A stretch of 64,000 nt of DNA, taken from contig NC_079889.1 in the NCBI RefSeq assembly GCF_029227915.1, forward strand, positions 6,760,001 through 6,824,000, read 5' to 3'. Numbering within the stretch: position 1 is the first letter of the stretch; every line of letters begins with the position of its first letter. A program made the translations under genes and the position numbers. Source of the stretch: Hydractinia symbiolongicarpus (lineage: Eukaryota > Cnidaria > Hydrozoa > Anthoathecata > Hydractiniidae). This document shows positions 10,459-24,074 of this stretch, piece after piece. Below the pieces are notes generated by a model. It was not told where the DNA came from. It worked only from the letters and a program-made list of their open reading frames with translations, and searched no databases.

Positions 10459-13400
10459 ATGGCCTTTCGCAGTCTAATAAAGGCGTCACACGTAGATGTC
10501 GTGGTTCCATCGGCCTGTGCAGGATACCATTGTACTATTTCTTCCAGTCTTAATGCAGTACAACGTTCCAAGAGGTTTTCCTTAGCGCCATGGCCTTACA
10601 ACACTCTTAACTACGTGCACAGTCCTATAAATACGGCCTTTTGCAGTCCAATAAAAGCCGCAGACGTAAATCACTCGGTTTCAGCTGCCTGCGCAGGTTA
10701 CCATTGGACTAGTCGTTCCAGTCTCAATGCGCTACAACGTCCCAAGTCGTTTTCATTAGCGCCGTTGCCTTAGTACACTCTTAACTACGTTCACAGTCCT
10801 ATAAAGGCTGTAATATGGCATTTTGCAGTCTAATAAAGGCCTCACACGTAGATCACGTGGTTCCATCTGCCTGCGCAGGCTACCATTGGACTAGTTGTTC
10901 CAATCTCAATGCGCTACAACGTCCCAAGTCATTTTCATTAGCGCCGTCGACTTAGAACGCGCTTAACTACGTGCACAGTCCTATAAAGGCTGTAATATGG
11001 CCTTTTGCAGTCTGATAAAGGCCTCACACGTAGATCACGTGGTTCCATCTGCCTGCGCAGGTTACCATTGTACTATTTCTTCCAGTCTCAATGCGCTACA
11101 ACCTCCCAAGTCATTTTCCTTAGCGCCATGGCCTTACAACACTTCTAACTACGTGCACAGTCCTATAAAGGCCGTAATATGGCCTTTTGCAGTCTAATAA
11201 AGGCCTCACACGTAGATCACGTGGTTCCATCTGCCTGCGCAGGTTACCATTGGACTAGTTGTTCCAGTCTCAATGCTCTACAACGTCAGAAGTCATTTTC
11301 ACTAGCGCTGTCGACTTAGAACGCTTTTAACTACGTGCACAGTCCTATAAAGGCTGTAATATGGCCTTTTGCAGTCTAATAAAGGCCTCACACGTAAATC
11401 ACGAGGCTCCATCTGCCTGCGCAGGTTACCATTGGACTATTCTTTCCAGTCTCAATGCGCTACAACGTTCCAAGTGGTTCTCCTTAGCGCTGTGGCCTTA
11501 GAACGCTCTTAACTATGTGCACAGTCCTATAAAGGCTGTAATATGGCCTTTTGCAGTCTAATAAAGGCCTTACACGTAAGTCACGTGGTTCCATCTGCCT
11601 GTGCAGGTTACCATTGGACTATTCCTTCCAGTCTCAATGCGCTACAACGTCCTAAGTGGTTCTCCTTAGCGCTGTGGCCTTAGAACAATCTTAACTACGT
11701 GCACAGTCCATTAATAGCTGTAATATGGCCTTTTGAAGTTTAATAAAGGCTTCACAAATAAATCACGTGGTTTCACCTGCCTGCGCAGGTTACCATTGTA
11801 CTAGTCGTTCCAGTCTCAATGCGCTACAACGTCCCAAGTTGTTTTCATTAGCGCCGTTGCCTTAGAACACTCTTAACTACGTTCACAGTCCTATAAAGGC
11901 TGTAATATGGCCTTTTGAAGTCTAATAAAGGCTTCACAAATAAATCACGTGGTTTCACCTGCCTGCGCAGGTTACCATTGTACTAGTCCTTCCAGTCTCA
12001 ATGCGCTACAACGTCCAGAGTCGTTTTCATTAGCGCCGTTGCCTTAGAACACTCTTAACTACGTTCACAGTCCTATAAAGGCTGTAATATGACCTTTTGC
12101 AGTCTAATAAAGGCCTCACACGTAGATCACGTGGTTCCATCTGCCTGCGCAGGTTACCATTGTACTATTTCCTCCAGTCTCAATGCGCTACAACGTCCCA
12201 AGTCATTTTCCTTAGCGCCATGGCCTTACAACACTCTTAACTACGTGCACAGTCCTATAAAGGCCGTAATATGGCCTTTTGTAGTCTAATAAAGGCGTCA
12301 CACGTAGATATGTCGTGGTTCTATCTGCCTGTGCAGGTTACCATTGGACTATTCCTTCCAGTATCAATGCGCTATAACGTCCCAAGTGGTTCTCCTTAGC
12401 GCTGTGGCCTTAGAACACTCTTAACTACGTGCACAGTCCATTAAAGGCTGTAATGTGGCCTTTTGCAGTCCAATAAAGGCCGCAGACGTAAATCACGCGG
12501 TTTCAGCTGCCTGCGCAGGTTACCATTGGACTAGTCGTTCCAGTCTCAATGCGCTACAACGTCCCAAGTCCTTTTCATTAGCGCCGTTGCCTTAGTACAC
12601 TCTTAACTACGTTCACAGTCCTATAAAGGCTGTAATATGGCATTTTGCAGTCTAATAAAGACTTCACACGTAGATCACGTGGTTCCATCTGCCTGCGCAG
12701 GCTACCATTGGACTAGTTGTTCCAATCTCAATGCGCTACAACGTCCCAAGTCATTTTCATTAGCGCCGTCGACTTAGAACGCGCTTAACTAAGTGCACAG
12801 TCCTATAAAGGCTGTAATATGGCCTTTTGCAGTCTAATAAAGGCCTCACACGTAGATCACGTGGTTCCATCTGCCTGCGCAGTTTACCATTGTACTATTT
12901 CTTCCAGTCTCAATGCGCTACAACCTCCCAAGTCATTTTCCTTAGCGCCATGGCCGTACAACACTTCTAAGTACGTGCACAGTCCTATAAAGGCCGTAAT
13001 ATGGCCTTTTGCAGTCTAATAAAGGCCTCACACGTAGATCACGTGGTTCCATCTGCCTGCGCAGGTTACCATTGGACTAGTTGTTCCAGTCTCAATGCTC
13101 TACAACGTCCCAAGTCATTTTCACTAGCACCGTCGACTTAGAACGCTCTTAACTACGTGCACAGTCCATTAATGGCTGTAATATGGCCTTTTGCAGTCTA
13201 ATAAAGGCTTCACAAATAAATCACGTGGTTTCACCTGCCTGCGCAGGTTACCGTTGGACTATTCCTTACAGTCTCAATGCGCTACAACGTCCCAAGTCAT
13301 TTTCATTAGCGCCATCGCCTTAGAACGCTCTTAACTACGTGCACAGTCCTATAAAGGCCGTAATATGGCCTTTTGCAGTCCAATAAAGGTCGCAGACATA

Positions 13401-14274
13401 AATCACGCGGTTTCAGCTGCCTGCGCAGGTTGCCATTGTACTAGTCGTTCCAGTCTCAATGCGCTACAACGTCCCAAGTCATTTTCATTAGCGCCGTCGA
13501 CTTAGAACGCGCTTAACTAAGTGCACAGTCCTATAAAGGCTGTAATATGGCCTTTTGCAGTCTAATAAAGGCCTCACACGTAGATCACGTGGTTCCATCT
13601 GCCTGCGCAGGTTACCATTGTACTATTTCTTCAAGTCTCAATGCCCTACAACCTCCCAAGTCATTTTCCTTAGCGCCATGGCCTTACAACACTTCTAAGT
13701 ACGTGCACAGTCCTATAAAGGCCGTAATATGGCCGTTTGCAGTCTAATAAAGGCGTCACACGTAGATCACGCGGTTCCATCTGCCTGCGCAGGTTACCAT
13801 TGGACTAGTTGTTCCAGTCTCAATGCTCTACAACGTGCCAAGTCATTTTCACTAGCGCCGTCGACTTAGAACGCTCTTAACTACGTGCACAGTCCTATAA
13901 AGGCTGTAATATGGCCTTTTGCAGTCTAATAAAGGCCTCACACGTAAATCACGTGGCTCCATCTGCCTGCGCAGGTTACCATTGGACTATTCTTTCCAGT
14001 CTCAATGCGCTACAACGTCCCAAGTGGTTCTCCTTAGCGCTGTGGCTTTAGAACACTCTTAACTACGTGCACAGTCCATTAAAGGCTGTAATATGACCTT
14101 TTGCAGTCTAATAAAGGCTTCACAAATAAATCACGTGGTTTCACCTGCCTGCGCAGGTTACCATTGCACTAGTCGTTCCAGTCTCAATGCGCTACAACGT
14201 CGCAAGTCATTTTCATTAGCGCCATTGCCTTAGAACGCTCTTAACTACGTGCACAGTCCTATAAAGGCTGTAAT
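10459..14274. repeat. Block B HOR unit B2, expanded (21 monomers, 3816 bp)
   Basis: It has the 174-bp monomer at 10459-10632 and the 184-bp monomer at 12271-12454. It is 728 bp, exactly four monomers, longer than B1. The extra monomers lie between 12819 and 13547 and include two block-A-like monomers (13183-13546). Confidence 0.9.
13183..13546. repeat. Block-A-type monomers inserted in unit B2
   Basis: Monomer 13183 (CACAAATAAATC front, CCGTTGGACTATTCCTTAC middle, CATCGCC back) and monomer 13365 (AAAGGTCGCAGAC front, GGTTGCCATTG middle) match the pair at 5367 and 5549 in block A. They are not in other B units. The back half of 13365 switches to the GTCGAC, CGCGCTTAACTAAG type, so the right junction lies within that monomer. 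Confidence 0.8.
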
Positions 14275-14994
14275 ATGGCCTTTCGCAGTCTAATAAAGGC
14301 GTCACACGTAGATGTCGTGGTTCCATCGGCCTGTGCAGGTTACCATTGTACTATTTCTTCCAGTCTTAATGCAGTACAACGTTCCAAGAGGTTTTCCTTA
14401 GCGCCATGGCCTTACAACACTCTTAACTACGTGCACAGTCCTATAAATATGGCCTTTTGCAGTCCAATAAAAGCCGCAGACGTAAATCACGCGGTTTCAG
14501 CTGCCTGCGCAGGTTACCATTGGACTAGTCGTTCCAGTCTCAATGCGCTACAACGTCCCAAGTCGTTTTCATTAGCGCCGTTGCCTTAGTACACTCTTAA
14601 CTACGTTCACAGTCCTATAAAGGCTGTAATATGGCATTTTGCAGTCTAATAAAGGCCTCACACGTAGATCACGTGGTTCCATCTGCCTGCGCAGGCTACC
14701 ATTGGACTAGTTGTTCCAATCTCAATGCGCTACAACGTCCCAAGTCATTTTCATTAGCGCCGTCGACTTAGAACACGCTTAACTACGTGCACAGTCCTAT
14801 AAAGGCTGTAATATGGCCTTTTGCAGTCTGATAAAGCCCTCACACGTAGATCACGTGGTTCCATCTGCCTGCGCAGGTTACCATTGTACTATTTCTTCCA
14901 GTCTCAATGCGCTACAACCTCCCAAGTCATTTTCCTTAGCGCCATGGCCTTACAACACTTCTAACTACGTGCACAGTCCTATAAAGGCCGTAAT

Positions 14995-15176
14995 ATGGCC
15001 TTTTGCAGTCTAATAAAGGCCTCACACGTAGATCACGTGGTTCCATCTGCCTGCGCAGGTTACCATTGGACTATTCCTTCCAGTCTCAATGCGCTACAAC
15101 GTCCTAAGTGGTTCTCCTTAGCGCTGTGGCCTTAGAACAATCTTAACTACGTGCACAGTCCATTAAAACCTGTAAT
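14995..15176. repeat. Hybrid monomer at a 364-bp deletion
   Basis: The front half matches B4 monomer 16807 and the back half matches B4 monomer 17171 (GGACTATTCCTTCC, GTCCTAAGTGG). The intervening two monomers are missing, and monomer length stays exactly 182. Confidence 0.82.
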
Positions 15177-15540
15177 ATGGCCTTTTGAAGTTTAATAAAG
15201 GCTTCACAAATAAATCACGTGGTTTCACCTGCCTGCGCAGGTTACCATTGTACTAGTCGTTCCAGTCTCAATGCGCTACAACGTCCCAAGTTGTTTTCAT
15301 TAGCGCCGTTGCCTTAGAACACTCTTAACTACGTTCACAGTCCTATAAAGGCTGTAATATGGCCTTTTGAAGTCTAATAAAGGCTTCACAAATAAATCAC
15401 GTGGTTTCACCTGCCTGCGCAGGTTACCATTGTACTAGTCCTTCCAGTCTCAATGCGCTACAACGTCCCAAGTCGTTTTCATTAGCGCCGTTGCCTTAGA
15501 ACACTCTTAACTACGTTCACAGTCCTATAAAGGCTGTAAT

Positions 15541-15722
15541 ATGACCTTTTGCAGTCTAATAAAGGCGTCACACGTAGATCACGTGTTTCCATCTGCCTGC
15601 GCAGGTTACCATTGTACTATTTCCTCCAGTCTCAATGCTCTACAACGTCCCAAGTCATTTTCACTAGCGCCGTCGACTTAGAACGCTCTTAACTACGTGC
15701 ACAGTCCTATAAAGGCTGTAAT
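15541..15722. repeat. Hybrid monomer at a 912-bp deletion
   Basis: The front half is the ATGACC monomer (as at 17717 and 20805), with TATTTCCTCCAG. It then switches to CTCAATGCTCTAC and GTCGAC as in monomer 18629. The distance lost is 5x182+2 bp and removes the GATATGTCG monomer. Confidence 0.83.
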
Positions 15723-16086
15723 ATGGCCTTTTGCAGTCTAATAAAGGCCTCACACGTAAATCACGTGGCTCCATCTGCCTGCGCAGGTTACCATTGGACT
15801 ATTCTTTCCAGTCTCAATGCGCTACAACGTCCCAAGTGGTTCTTCCTAGCGCTGTGGCTTTAGAACACTCTTAACTACGTGCACAGTCCATTAAAGGCTG
15901 TAATATGGCCTTTTGCAGTCTAATAAAGGCTTCACAAATAAATCACGTGGTTTCACCTGCCTGCACAGGTTACCATTGCACTAGTCGTTCCAGTCTCAAT
16001 GCGCTACAACGTCGCAAGTCATTTTCATTAGCGCCATCGCCTTAGAACGCTCTTAACTACGTGCACAGTCCTATAAAGGCTGTAAT

Positions 16087-19000
16087 ATGGCCTTTCGCAG
16101 TCTAATAAAGGCGTCACACGTAGATGTCGTGGTTCCATCGGCCTGTGCAGGTTACCATTGTACTATTTCTTCCAGTCTTAATGCAGTACAACGTTCCAAG
16201 AGGTTTTCCTTAGCGCCATGGCCTTACAACACTCTTAACTACGTGCACAGTCCTATAAATATGGCCTTTTGCAGTCCAATAAAAGCCGCAGACGCAAATC
16301 ACGCGGTTTCAGCTGCCTGCGCAGGTTACCATTGGACTAGTCGTTCCAGTCTCAATGCGCTACAACGTCCCAAGTCGTTTTCATTAGCGCCGTTGCCTTA
16401 GTACACTCTCAACTACGTTCACAGTCCTATAAAGGCTGTAATATGGCATTTTGCAGTCTAATAAAGGCCTCACACGTAGATCACGTGGTTCCATCTGCCT
16501 GCGCAGGCTACCATTGGACTAGTTGTTCCAATCTCAATGCGCTACAACGTCCCAAGTCATTTTCATTAGCGCCGTCGACTTAGAACGCGCTTAACTACGT
16601 GCACAGTCCTATAAAGGCTGTAATATGGCCTTTTGCAGTCTGATAAAGCCCTCACACGTAGATCACGTGGTTCCATCTGCCTGCGCAGGTTACCATTGTA
16701 CTATTTCTTCCAGTCTCAATGCGCTACAACCTCCCAAGTCATTTTCCTTAGCGCCATGGCCTTACAACACTTCTAACTACGTGCACAGTCCTATAAAGGC
16801 CGTAATATGGCCTTTTGCAGTCTAATAAAGGCCTCACACGTAGATCACGTGGTTCCATCTGCCTGCGCAGGTTACCATTGGACTAGTTGTTCCAGTCTCA
16901 ATGCTCTACAACGTCAGAAGTCATTTTCACTAGCGCTGTCGACTTAGAACGCTTTTAACTACGTGCACAGTCCTATAAAGGCTGTAATATGGCCTTTTGC
17001 AGTCTAAAAAAGGCCTCACACGTAAATCACGAGGCTCCATCTGCCTGCGCATGTTACCATTGGACTATTCTTTCCAGTCTCAATGCGCTACAACGTTCCA
17101 AGTGGTTCTCCTTAGCGCTGTGGCCTTAGAACGCTCTTAACTATGTGCACAGTCCTATAAAGGCTGTAATATGGCCTTTTGCAGTCTAATAAAGGCCTTA
17201 CACGTAAGTCACGTGGTTCCATCTGCCTGTGCAGGTTACCATTGGACTATTCCTTCCAGTCTCAATGCGCTACAACGTCCTAAGTGGTTCTCCTTAGCGC
17301 TGTGGCCTTAGAACAATCTTAACTACGTGCACAGTCCATTAAAACCTGTAATATGGCCTTTTGAAGTTTAATAAAGGCTTCACAAATAAATCACGTGGTT
17401 TCACCTGCCTGCGCAGGTTACCATTGTACTAGTCGTTCCAGTCTCAATGCGCTACAACGTCCCAAGTTGTTTTCATTAGCGCCGTTGCCTTAGAACACTC
17501 TTAACTACGTTCACAGTCCTATAAAGGCTGTAATATGGCCTTTTGAAGTCTAATAAAGGCTTCACAAATAAATCACGTGGTTTCACCTGCCTGCGCAGGT
17601 TACCATTGTACTAGTCCTTCCAGTCTCAATGCGCTACAACGTCCCAAGTCGTTTTCATTAGCGCCGTTGCCTTAGAACACTCTTAACTACGTTCACAGTC
17701 CTATAAAGGCTGTAATATGACCTTTTGCAGTCTAATAAAGGCCTCACACGTAGATCACGTGGTTCCATCTGCCTGCGCAGGTTACCATTGTACTATTTCC
17801 TCCAGTCTCAATGCGCTACAACGTCCCAAGTCATTTTCATTAGCGCCATCGCCTTAGAACGCTCTTAATTACCTGCACAGTCCTATAAAGGCTGTAATGT
17901 GGCCTTTCGCAGTCTAATAAAGGCGTCACACGTAGATATGTCGTGGTTCTATCTGCCTGTGCAGGTTACCATTGGACTATTCCTTCCAGTATCAATGTGC
18001 TATAACGTCCCAAGTGGTTCTCCTTAGCGCTGTGGCCTTAGAACACTCTTAACTACGTGCACAGTCCATTAAAGGCTGTAATGTGGCCTTTTGCAGTCCA
18101 ATAAAGGCCGCAGACGTAAATCACGCGGTTTCAGCTGCCTGCGCAGGTTACCATTGGACTAGTCGTTCCAGTCTCAATGCGCTAAAACGTCCCAAGTCCT
18201 TTTCATTAGCGCCGTTGCCTTAGTAAACTCTTAACTACGTTCACAGTCCTATAAAGGCTGTAATATGGCATTTTGCAGTCTAATAAAGGCCTCACACGTA
18301 GATCACGTGGTTCCATCTGCCTGCGCAGGCTACCATTGGACTAGTTGTTCCAATCTCAATGCGCTACAACGTCCCAAGTCATTTTCATTAGCGCCGTCGA
18401 CTTAGAACGCCCTTAACTAAGTGCACAGTCCTATAAAGGCTGTAATATGGCCTTTTACAGTCTAATAAAGGCCTCACACGTAGATCACGTGGTTCCATCT
18501 GCCTGCGCAGGTTACCATTGTACTATTTCTTCAAGTCTCAATGCGCTACAACCTCCCAAGTCATTTTTCTTAGCGCCATGGCCTTACAACACTTCTAAGT
18601 ACGTGCACAGTCCTATAAAGGCCGTAATATGGCCTTTTGCAGTCTAATAAAGGCGTCACACGTAGATCACGCGGTTCCATCTGCCTGCGCAGGTTACCAT
18701 TGGACTAGTTGTTCCAGTCTCAATGCTCTACAACGTCCCAAGTCATTTTCACTAGCGCCGTCGACTTAGAACGCTCTTAACTACGTGCACAGTCCTATAA
18801 AGGCTGTAATATGGCCTTTTGCAGTCTAATAAAGGCCTCACACGTAAATCACGTGGCTCCATCTGCCTGCGCAGGTTACCATTGGACTATTCTTTCCAGT
18901 CTCAATGCGCTACAACGTCCCAAGTGGTTCTTCCTAGCGCTGTGGCTTTAGAACACTCTTAACTACGTGCACAGTCCATTAAAGGCTGTAATATGGCCTT

Positions 19001-19174
19001 TTGCAGTCTAATAAAGGCTTCACAAATAAATCACGTGGTTTCACCTGCCTGCACAGGTTACCATTGCACTAGTCGTTCCAGTCTCAATGCGCTACAACGT
19101 CGCAAGTCATTTTCATTAGCGCCATCGCCTTAGAACGCTCTTAACTACGTGCACAGTCCTATAAAGGCTGTAAT
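16087..19174. repeat. Block B HOR unit B4 (3088 bp)
   Basis: It has the 174-bp monomer at 16087-16260 and the 184-bp monomer at 17899-18082. It is a sister of B5: both have GACGCAAATC (about 16292 and 19380), CACTCTCAACTACG (about 16406 and 19494) and TCTAAAAAAGG. Monomer 17717 ends in a block-A-like tail (CATCGCC, TTAATTACCTGCAC) that B5 does not have at 20805. Confidence 0.92.
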
Positions 19175-22100
19175 ATGGCCTTTCGCAGTCTAATAAAGGC
19201 GTCACACGTAGATGTCGTGGTTCCATCGGCCTGTGCAGGTTACCATTGTACTATTTCTTCCAGTCTTAATGCAGTACAACGTTCCAAGAGGTTTTCCTTA
19301 GCGCCATGGCCTTACAACACTCTTAACTACGTGCACAGTCCTATAAATATGGCCTTTTGCAGTCCAATAAAAGCCGCAGACGCAAATCACGCGGTTTCAG
19401 CTGCCTGCGCAGGTTACCATTGGACTAGTCGTTCCAGTCTCAATGCGCTACAACGTCCCAAGTCGTTTTCATTAGCGCCGTTGCCTTAGTACACTCTCAA
19501 CTACGTTCACAGTCCTATAAAGGCTGTAATATGGCATTTTGCAGTCTAATAAAGGCCTCACACGTAGATCACGTGGTTCCATCTGCCTGTGCAGGCTACC
19601 ATTGGACTAGTTGTTCCAATCTCAATGCGCTACAACGTCCCAAGTCATTTTCATTAGCGCCGTCGACTTAGAACGCGCTTAACTACGTGCACAGTCCTAT
19701 AAAGGCTGTAATATGGCCTTTTGCAGTCTGATAAAGCCCTCACACGTAGATCACGTGGTTCCATCTGCCTGCGCAGGTTACCATTGTACTATTTCTTCCA
19801 GTCTCAATGCGCTACAACCTCCCAAGTCATTTTCCTTAGCGCCATGGCCTTACAACACTTCTAACTACGTGCACAGTCCTATAAAGGCCGTAATATGGCC
19901 TTTTGCAGTCTAATAAAGGCCTCACACGTAGATCACGTGGTTCCATCTGCCTGCGCAGGTTACCATTGGACTAGTTGTTCCAGTCTCAATGCTCTACAAC
20001 GTCAGAAGTCATTTTCACTAGCGCTGTCGACTTAGAACGCTTTTAACTACGTGCACAGTCCTATAAAGGCTGTAATATGGCCTTTTGCAGTCTAAAAAAG
20101 GCCTCACACGTAAATCACGAGGCTCCATCTGCCTGCGCAGGTTACCATTGGACTATTCTTTCCAGTCTCAATGCGCTACAACGTTCCAAGTGGTTCTCCT
20201 TAGCGCTGTGACCTTAGAACGCTCTTAACTATGTGCACAGTCCTATAAAGGCTGTAATATGGCCTTTTGCAGTCTAATAAAGGCCTTACACGTAAGTCAC
20301 GTGGTTCCATCTGCCTGTGCAGGTTACCATTGGACTATTCCTTCCAGTCTCAATGCGCTACAACGTCCTAAGTGGTTCTCCTTAGCGCTGTGGCCTTAGA
20401 ACAATCTTAACTACGTGCACAGTCCATTAAAACCTGTAATATGGCCTTTTGAAGTTTAATAAAGGCTTCACAAATAAATCACGTGGTTTCACCTGCCTGC
20501 GCAGGTTACCATTGTACTAGTCGTTCCAGTCTCAATGCGCTACAACGTCCCAAGTTGTTTTCATTAGCGCCGTTGCCTTAGAACACTCTTAACTACGTTC
20601 ACAGTCCTATAAAGGCTGTAATATGGCCTTTTGAAGTCTAATAAAGGCTTCACAAATAAATCACGTGGTTTCACCTGCCTGCGCAGGTTACCATTGTGCT
20701 AGTCCTTCCAGTCTCAATGCGCTACAACGTCCCAAGTCGTTTTCATTAGCGCCGTTGCCTTAGAACACTCTTAACTACGTTCACAGTCCTATAAAGGCTG
20801 TAATATGACCTTTTGCAGTCTAATAAAGGCCTCACACGTAGATCACGTGGTTCCATCTGCCTGCGCAGGTTACCATTGTACTATTTCCTCCAGTCTCAAT
20901 GCGCTACAACGTCCCAAGTCATTTTCCTTAGCGCCATGGCCTTACAACACTCCTAACTACGTGCACAGTCCTATAAAGGCCGTAATATGGCCTTTTGTAG
21001 TCTAATAAAGGCGTCACACGTAGATATGTCGTGGTTCTATCTGCCTGTGCAGGTTACCATTGGACTATTCCTTCCAGTATCAATGCGCTATAACGTCCCA
21101 AGTGGTTCTCCTTAGCGCTGTGGCCTTAGAACACTCTTAACTACGTGCACAGTCCATTAAAGGCTGTAATGTGGCCTTTTGCAGTCCAATAAAGGCCGCA
21201 GACGTAAATCACGCGGTTTCAGCTGCCTGCGCAGGTTACCATTGGACTAGTCGTTCCAGTCTCAATGCGCTACAACGTCCCAAGTCCTTTTCATTAGCGC
21301 CGTTGCCTTAGTAAACTCTTAACTACGTTCACAGTCCTATAAAGGCTGTAATATGGCATTTTGCAGTCTAATAAAGGCCTCACACGTAGATCACGTGGTT
21401 CCATCTGCCTGCGCAGGCTACCATTGGACTAGTTGTTCCAATCTCAATGCGCTACAACGTCCCAAGTCATTTTCATTAGCGCCGTCGACTTAGAACGCGC
21501 TTAACTAAGTGCACAGTCCTATAAAGGCTGTAATATGGCCTTTTGCAGTCTAATAAAGGCCTCACTCGAAGATCACGTGGTTCCATCTGCCTGCGCAGGT
21601 TACCATTGTACTATTTCTTCAAGTCTCAATGCGCTACAACCTCCCAAGTCATTTTCCTTAGCGCCATGGCCTTACAACACTTCTAAGTACGTGCACAGTC
21701 CTATAAAGGCCGTAATATGGCCTTTTGCAGTCTAATAAAGGCGTCACACGTAGATCACGCGGTTCCATCTGCCTGCGCAGGTTACCATTGGACTAGTTGT
21801 TCCAGTCTCAATGCTCTACAACGTCCCAAGTCATTTTCACTAGCGCCGTCGACTTAGAACGCTCTTAACTACGTGCACAGTCCTATAAAGGCTGTAATAT
21901 GGCCTTTTGCAGTCTAATAAAGGCCTCACACGTAAATCACGTGGCTCCATCTGCCTGCGCAGGTTACCATTGGACTATTCTTTCCAGTCTCAATGCGCTA
22001 CAACGTCCCAAGTGGTTCTCCTTAGCGCTGTGGCTTTAGAACACTCTTAACTACGTGCACAGTCCATTAAAGGCTGTAATATGGCCTTTTGCAGTCTAAT

Positions 22101-22262
22101 AAAGGCTTCACAAATAAATCACGTGGTTTCACCTGCCTGCGCAGGTTACCATTGCACTAGTCGTTCCAGTCTCAATGCGCTACAACGTCGCAAGTCATTT
22201 TCATTAGCGCCATCGCCTTAGAACGCTCTTAACTACGTGCACAGTCCTATAAAGGCTGTAAT
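19175..22262. repeat. Block B HOR unit B5 (3088 bp)
   Basis: It has the 174-bp monomer at 19175-19348 and the 184-bp monomer at 20987-21170. It is colinear with B4 over all 17 monomers. Private changes include CTCACTCGAAG at about 21562 and CTGTGACC at about 20205. Confidence 0.92.
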
Positions 22263-23710
22263 ATGGCCTTTCGCAGTCTAATAAAGGCGTCACACGTAGA
22301 TGTCGTGGTTCCATCGGCCTGTGCAGGTTACCATTGTACCATTTCTTCCAGTCTTAATGCAGTACAACGTTCCAAGAGGTTTTCCTTAGCGCCATGGCCT
22401 TACAACACTCTTAACTACGTGCACAGTCCTATAAATATGGCCTTTTGCAGTCCAATAAAGGCCGCAGACGTAAATCACGCGGTTTCAGATGCCTGCGCAG
22501 GTTACCATTGGACTAGTCGTTCCAGTCTCAATGCGCTACAACGTCCTTAGTCGTTTTCATTAGCGCCGTTGCCTTAGTACACTCTTAACTACGTTCACCA
22601 TCCTATAAAGGCTGTAATATGGCATTTTGCAGTCTAATAAAGGCCTCACACGTAGATCACGCGGTTCCATCTGCCTGCGCAGGCTACCATTGGACTAGTT
22701 GTTCCAATCTCAATGCGCTACAACGTCCCAAGTCATTTTCATTAGCGCCGTCGACTTAGAACGCGCTTAACTACGTGCACAGTCCTATAAAGGCTGTAAT
22801 ATGGCCTTTTGCAGTCTGATAAAGGCCTCACACGTAGATCACGTGGTTCCATCTGCCTGCGCAGGTTACCATTGTACTATTTCTTCCAGTCTCAATGCGC
22901 TACAACCTCCCAAGTCATTTTCCTTAGCGCCATGGCCTTACAACACTTCTAACTACGTGCACAGTCCTATAAAGGCCGTAATATGGCCTTTTGCAGTCTA
23001 ATAAAGGCCTCACACGTAGATCACGTGGTTCCATCTGCCTGCGCAGGTTACCATTGGACTAGTTGTTCCAGTCTCAATGCTCTACAACGTCCCAAGTCGT
23101 TTTCACTAGCGCTGTCGACTTAGAACGCTTTTAACTACGTGCACAGTCCTATAAAGGCTGTAATATGGCCTTTTGCAGTCTAATAAAGGCCTCACACGTA
23201 AATCACGTGGCTCCATCTGCCTGCGCAGGTTACCATTGGACTATTCTTTCCAGTCTCAATGCGCTACAACGTTCCAAGTGGTTCTCCTTAGCGCTGTGGC
23301 CTTAGAACGCTCTTAACTATGTGCACAGTCCTATAAAGGCTGTAATATGGCCTTTTGCAGTCTAATAAAGGCCTTACACGTAAGTCACGTGGTTCCATCT
23401 GCCTGTGCAGGTTACCATTGGACTATTCCTTCCAGTCTCAATGCGCTACAACGTCCCAAGTGGTTCTCCTTAGCGCTGTGGCCTTAGAACAATCTTAACT
23501 ACGTGCACAGTCCATTAAAAGCTGTAATATGGCCTTTTGAAGTTTAATAAAGGCTTCACAAATAAATCACGTGGTTTCACCTGCCTGCGCAGGTTACCAT
23601 TGTACTAGTCGTTCCAGTCTCAATGCGCTACAACGTCCCAAGTTGTTTTCATTAGCGCCGTTGCCTTAGAACACTCTTAACTACGTTCACAGTCCTATAA
23701 AGGCTGTAAT

Positions 23711-23892
23711 ATGGCCTTTTGAAGTCTAATAAAGGCTTCACAAATAAATCACGTGGTTTCACCTGCCTGTGCAGGTTACCATTGGACTATTCCTTCCAGT
23801 ATCAATGCGCTATAACGTCCCAAGTGGTTCTCCTTAGCGCTGTGGCCTTAGAACACTCTTAACTACGTGCACAGTCCATTAAAGGCTGTAAT
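23711..23892. repeat. Hybrid monomer at a 366-bp deletion (B6)
   Basis: It starts like B5 monomer 20623 (TTTTGAAGTC, CACAAATAAATC) and switches near the palindrome to monomer 20987 (CCTGTGCAGG, AGTATCAATGCGCTATAACG). The 2-bp GATATG insertion is lost with the deleted part. The same hybrid occurs in B7 at 25887-26068. Confidence 0.84.
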
Positions 23893-24074
23893 GTGGCCTT
23901 TTGCAGTCCAATAAAGGCCGCAGACGTAAATCACGCGGTTTCAGCTGCCTGCGCAGGTTACCATTGGACTAGTCGTTCCAGTCTCAATGCGCTACAACGT
24001 CCCAAGTCCTTTTCATTAGCGCCGTTGCCTTAGTAATCTCTTAACTACGTTCACAGTCCTATAAAGGCTGTAAT

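Larger units (their letters stand above)
14275..16086. repeat. Block B HOR unit B3, contracted (10 monomers, 1812 bp)
   Basis: It opens with the 174-bp monomer 14275-14448. It lacks 1276 bp relative to B4, explained by two fused monomers: 14995 (364 bp lost) and 15541 (912 bp lost, including the 184-bp monomer). It shares TCTGATAAAGCCC (about 14827) with B4 and B5, so these three form one lineage. Confidence 0.9.
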
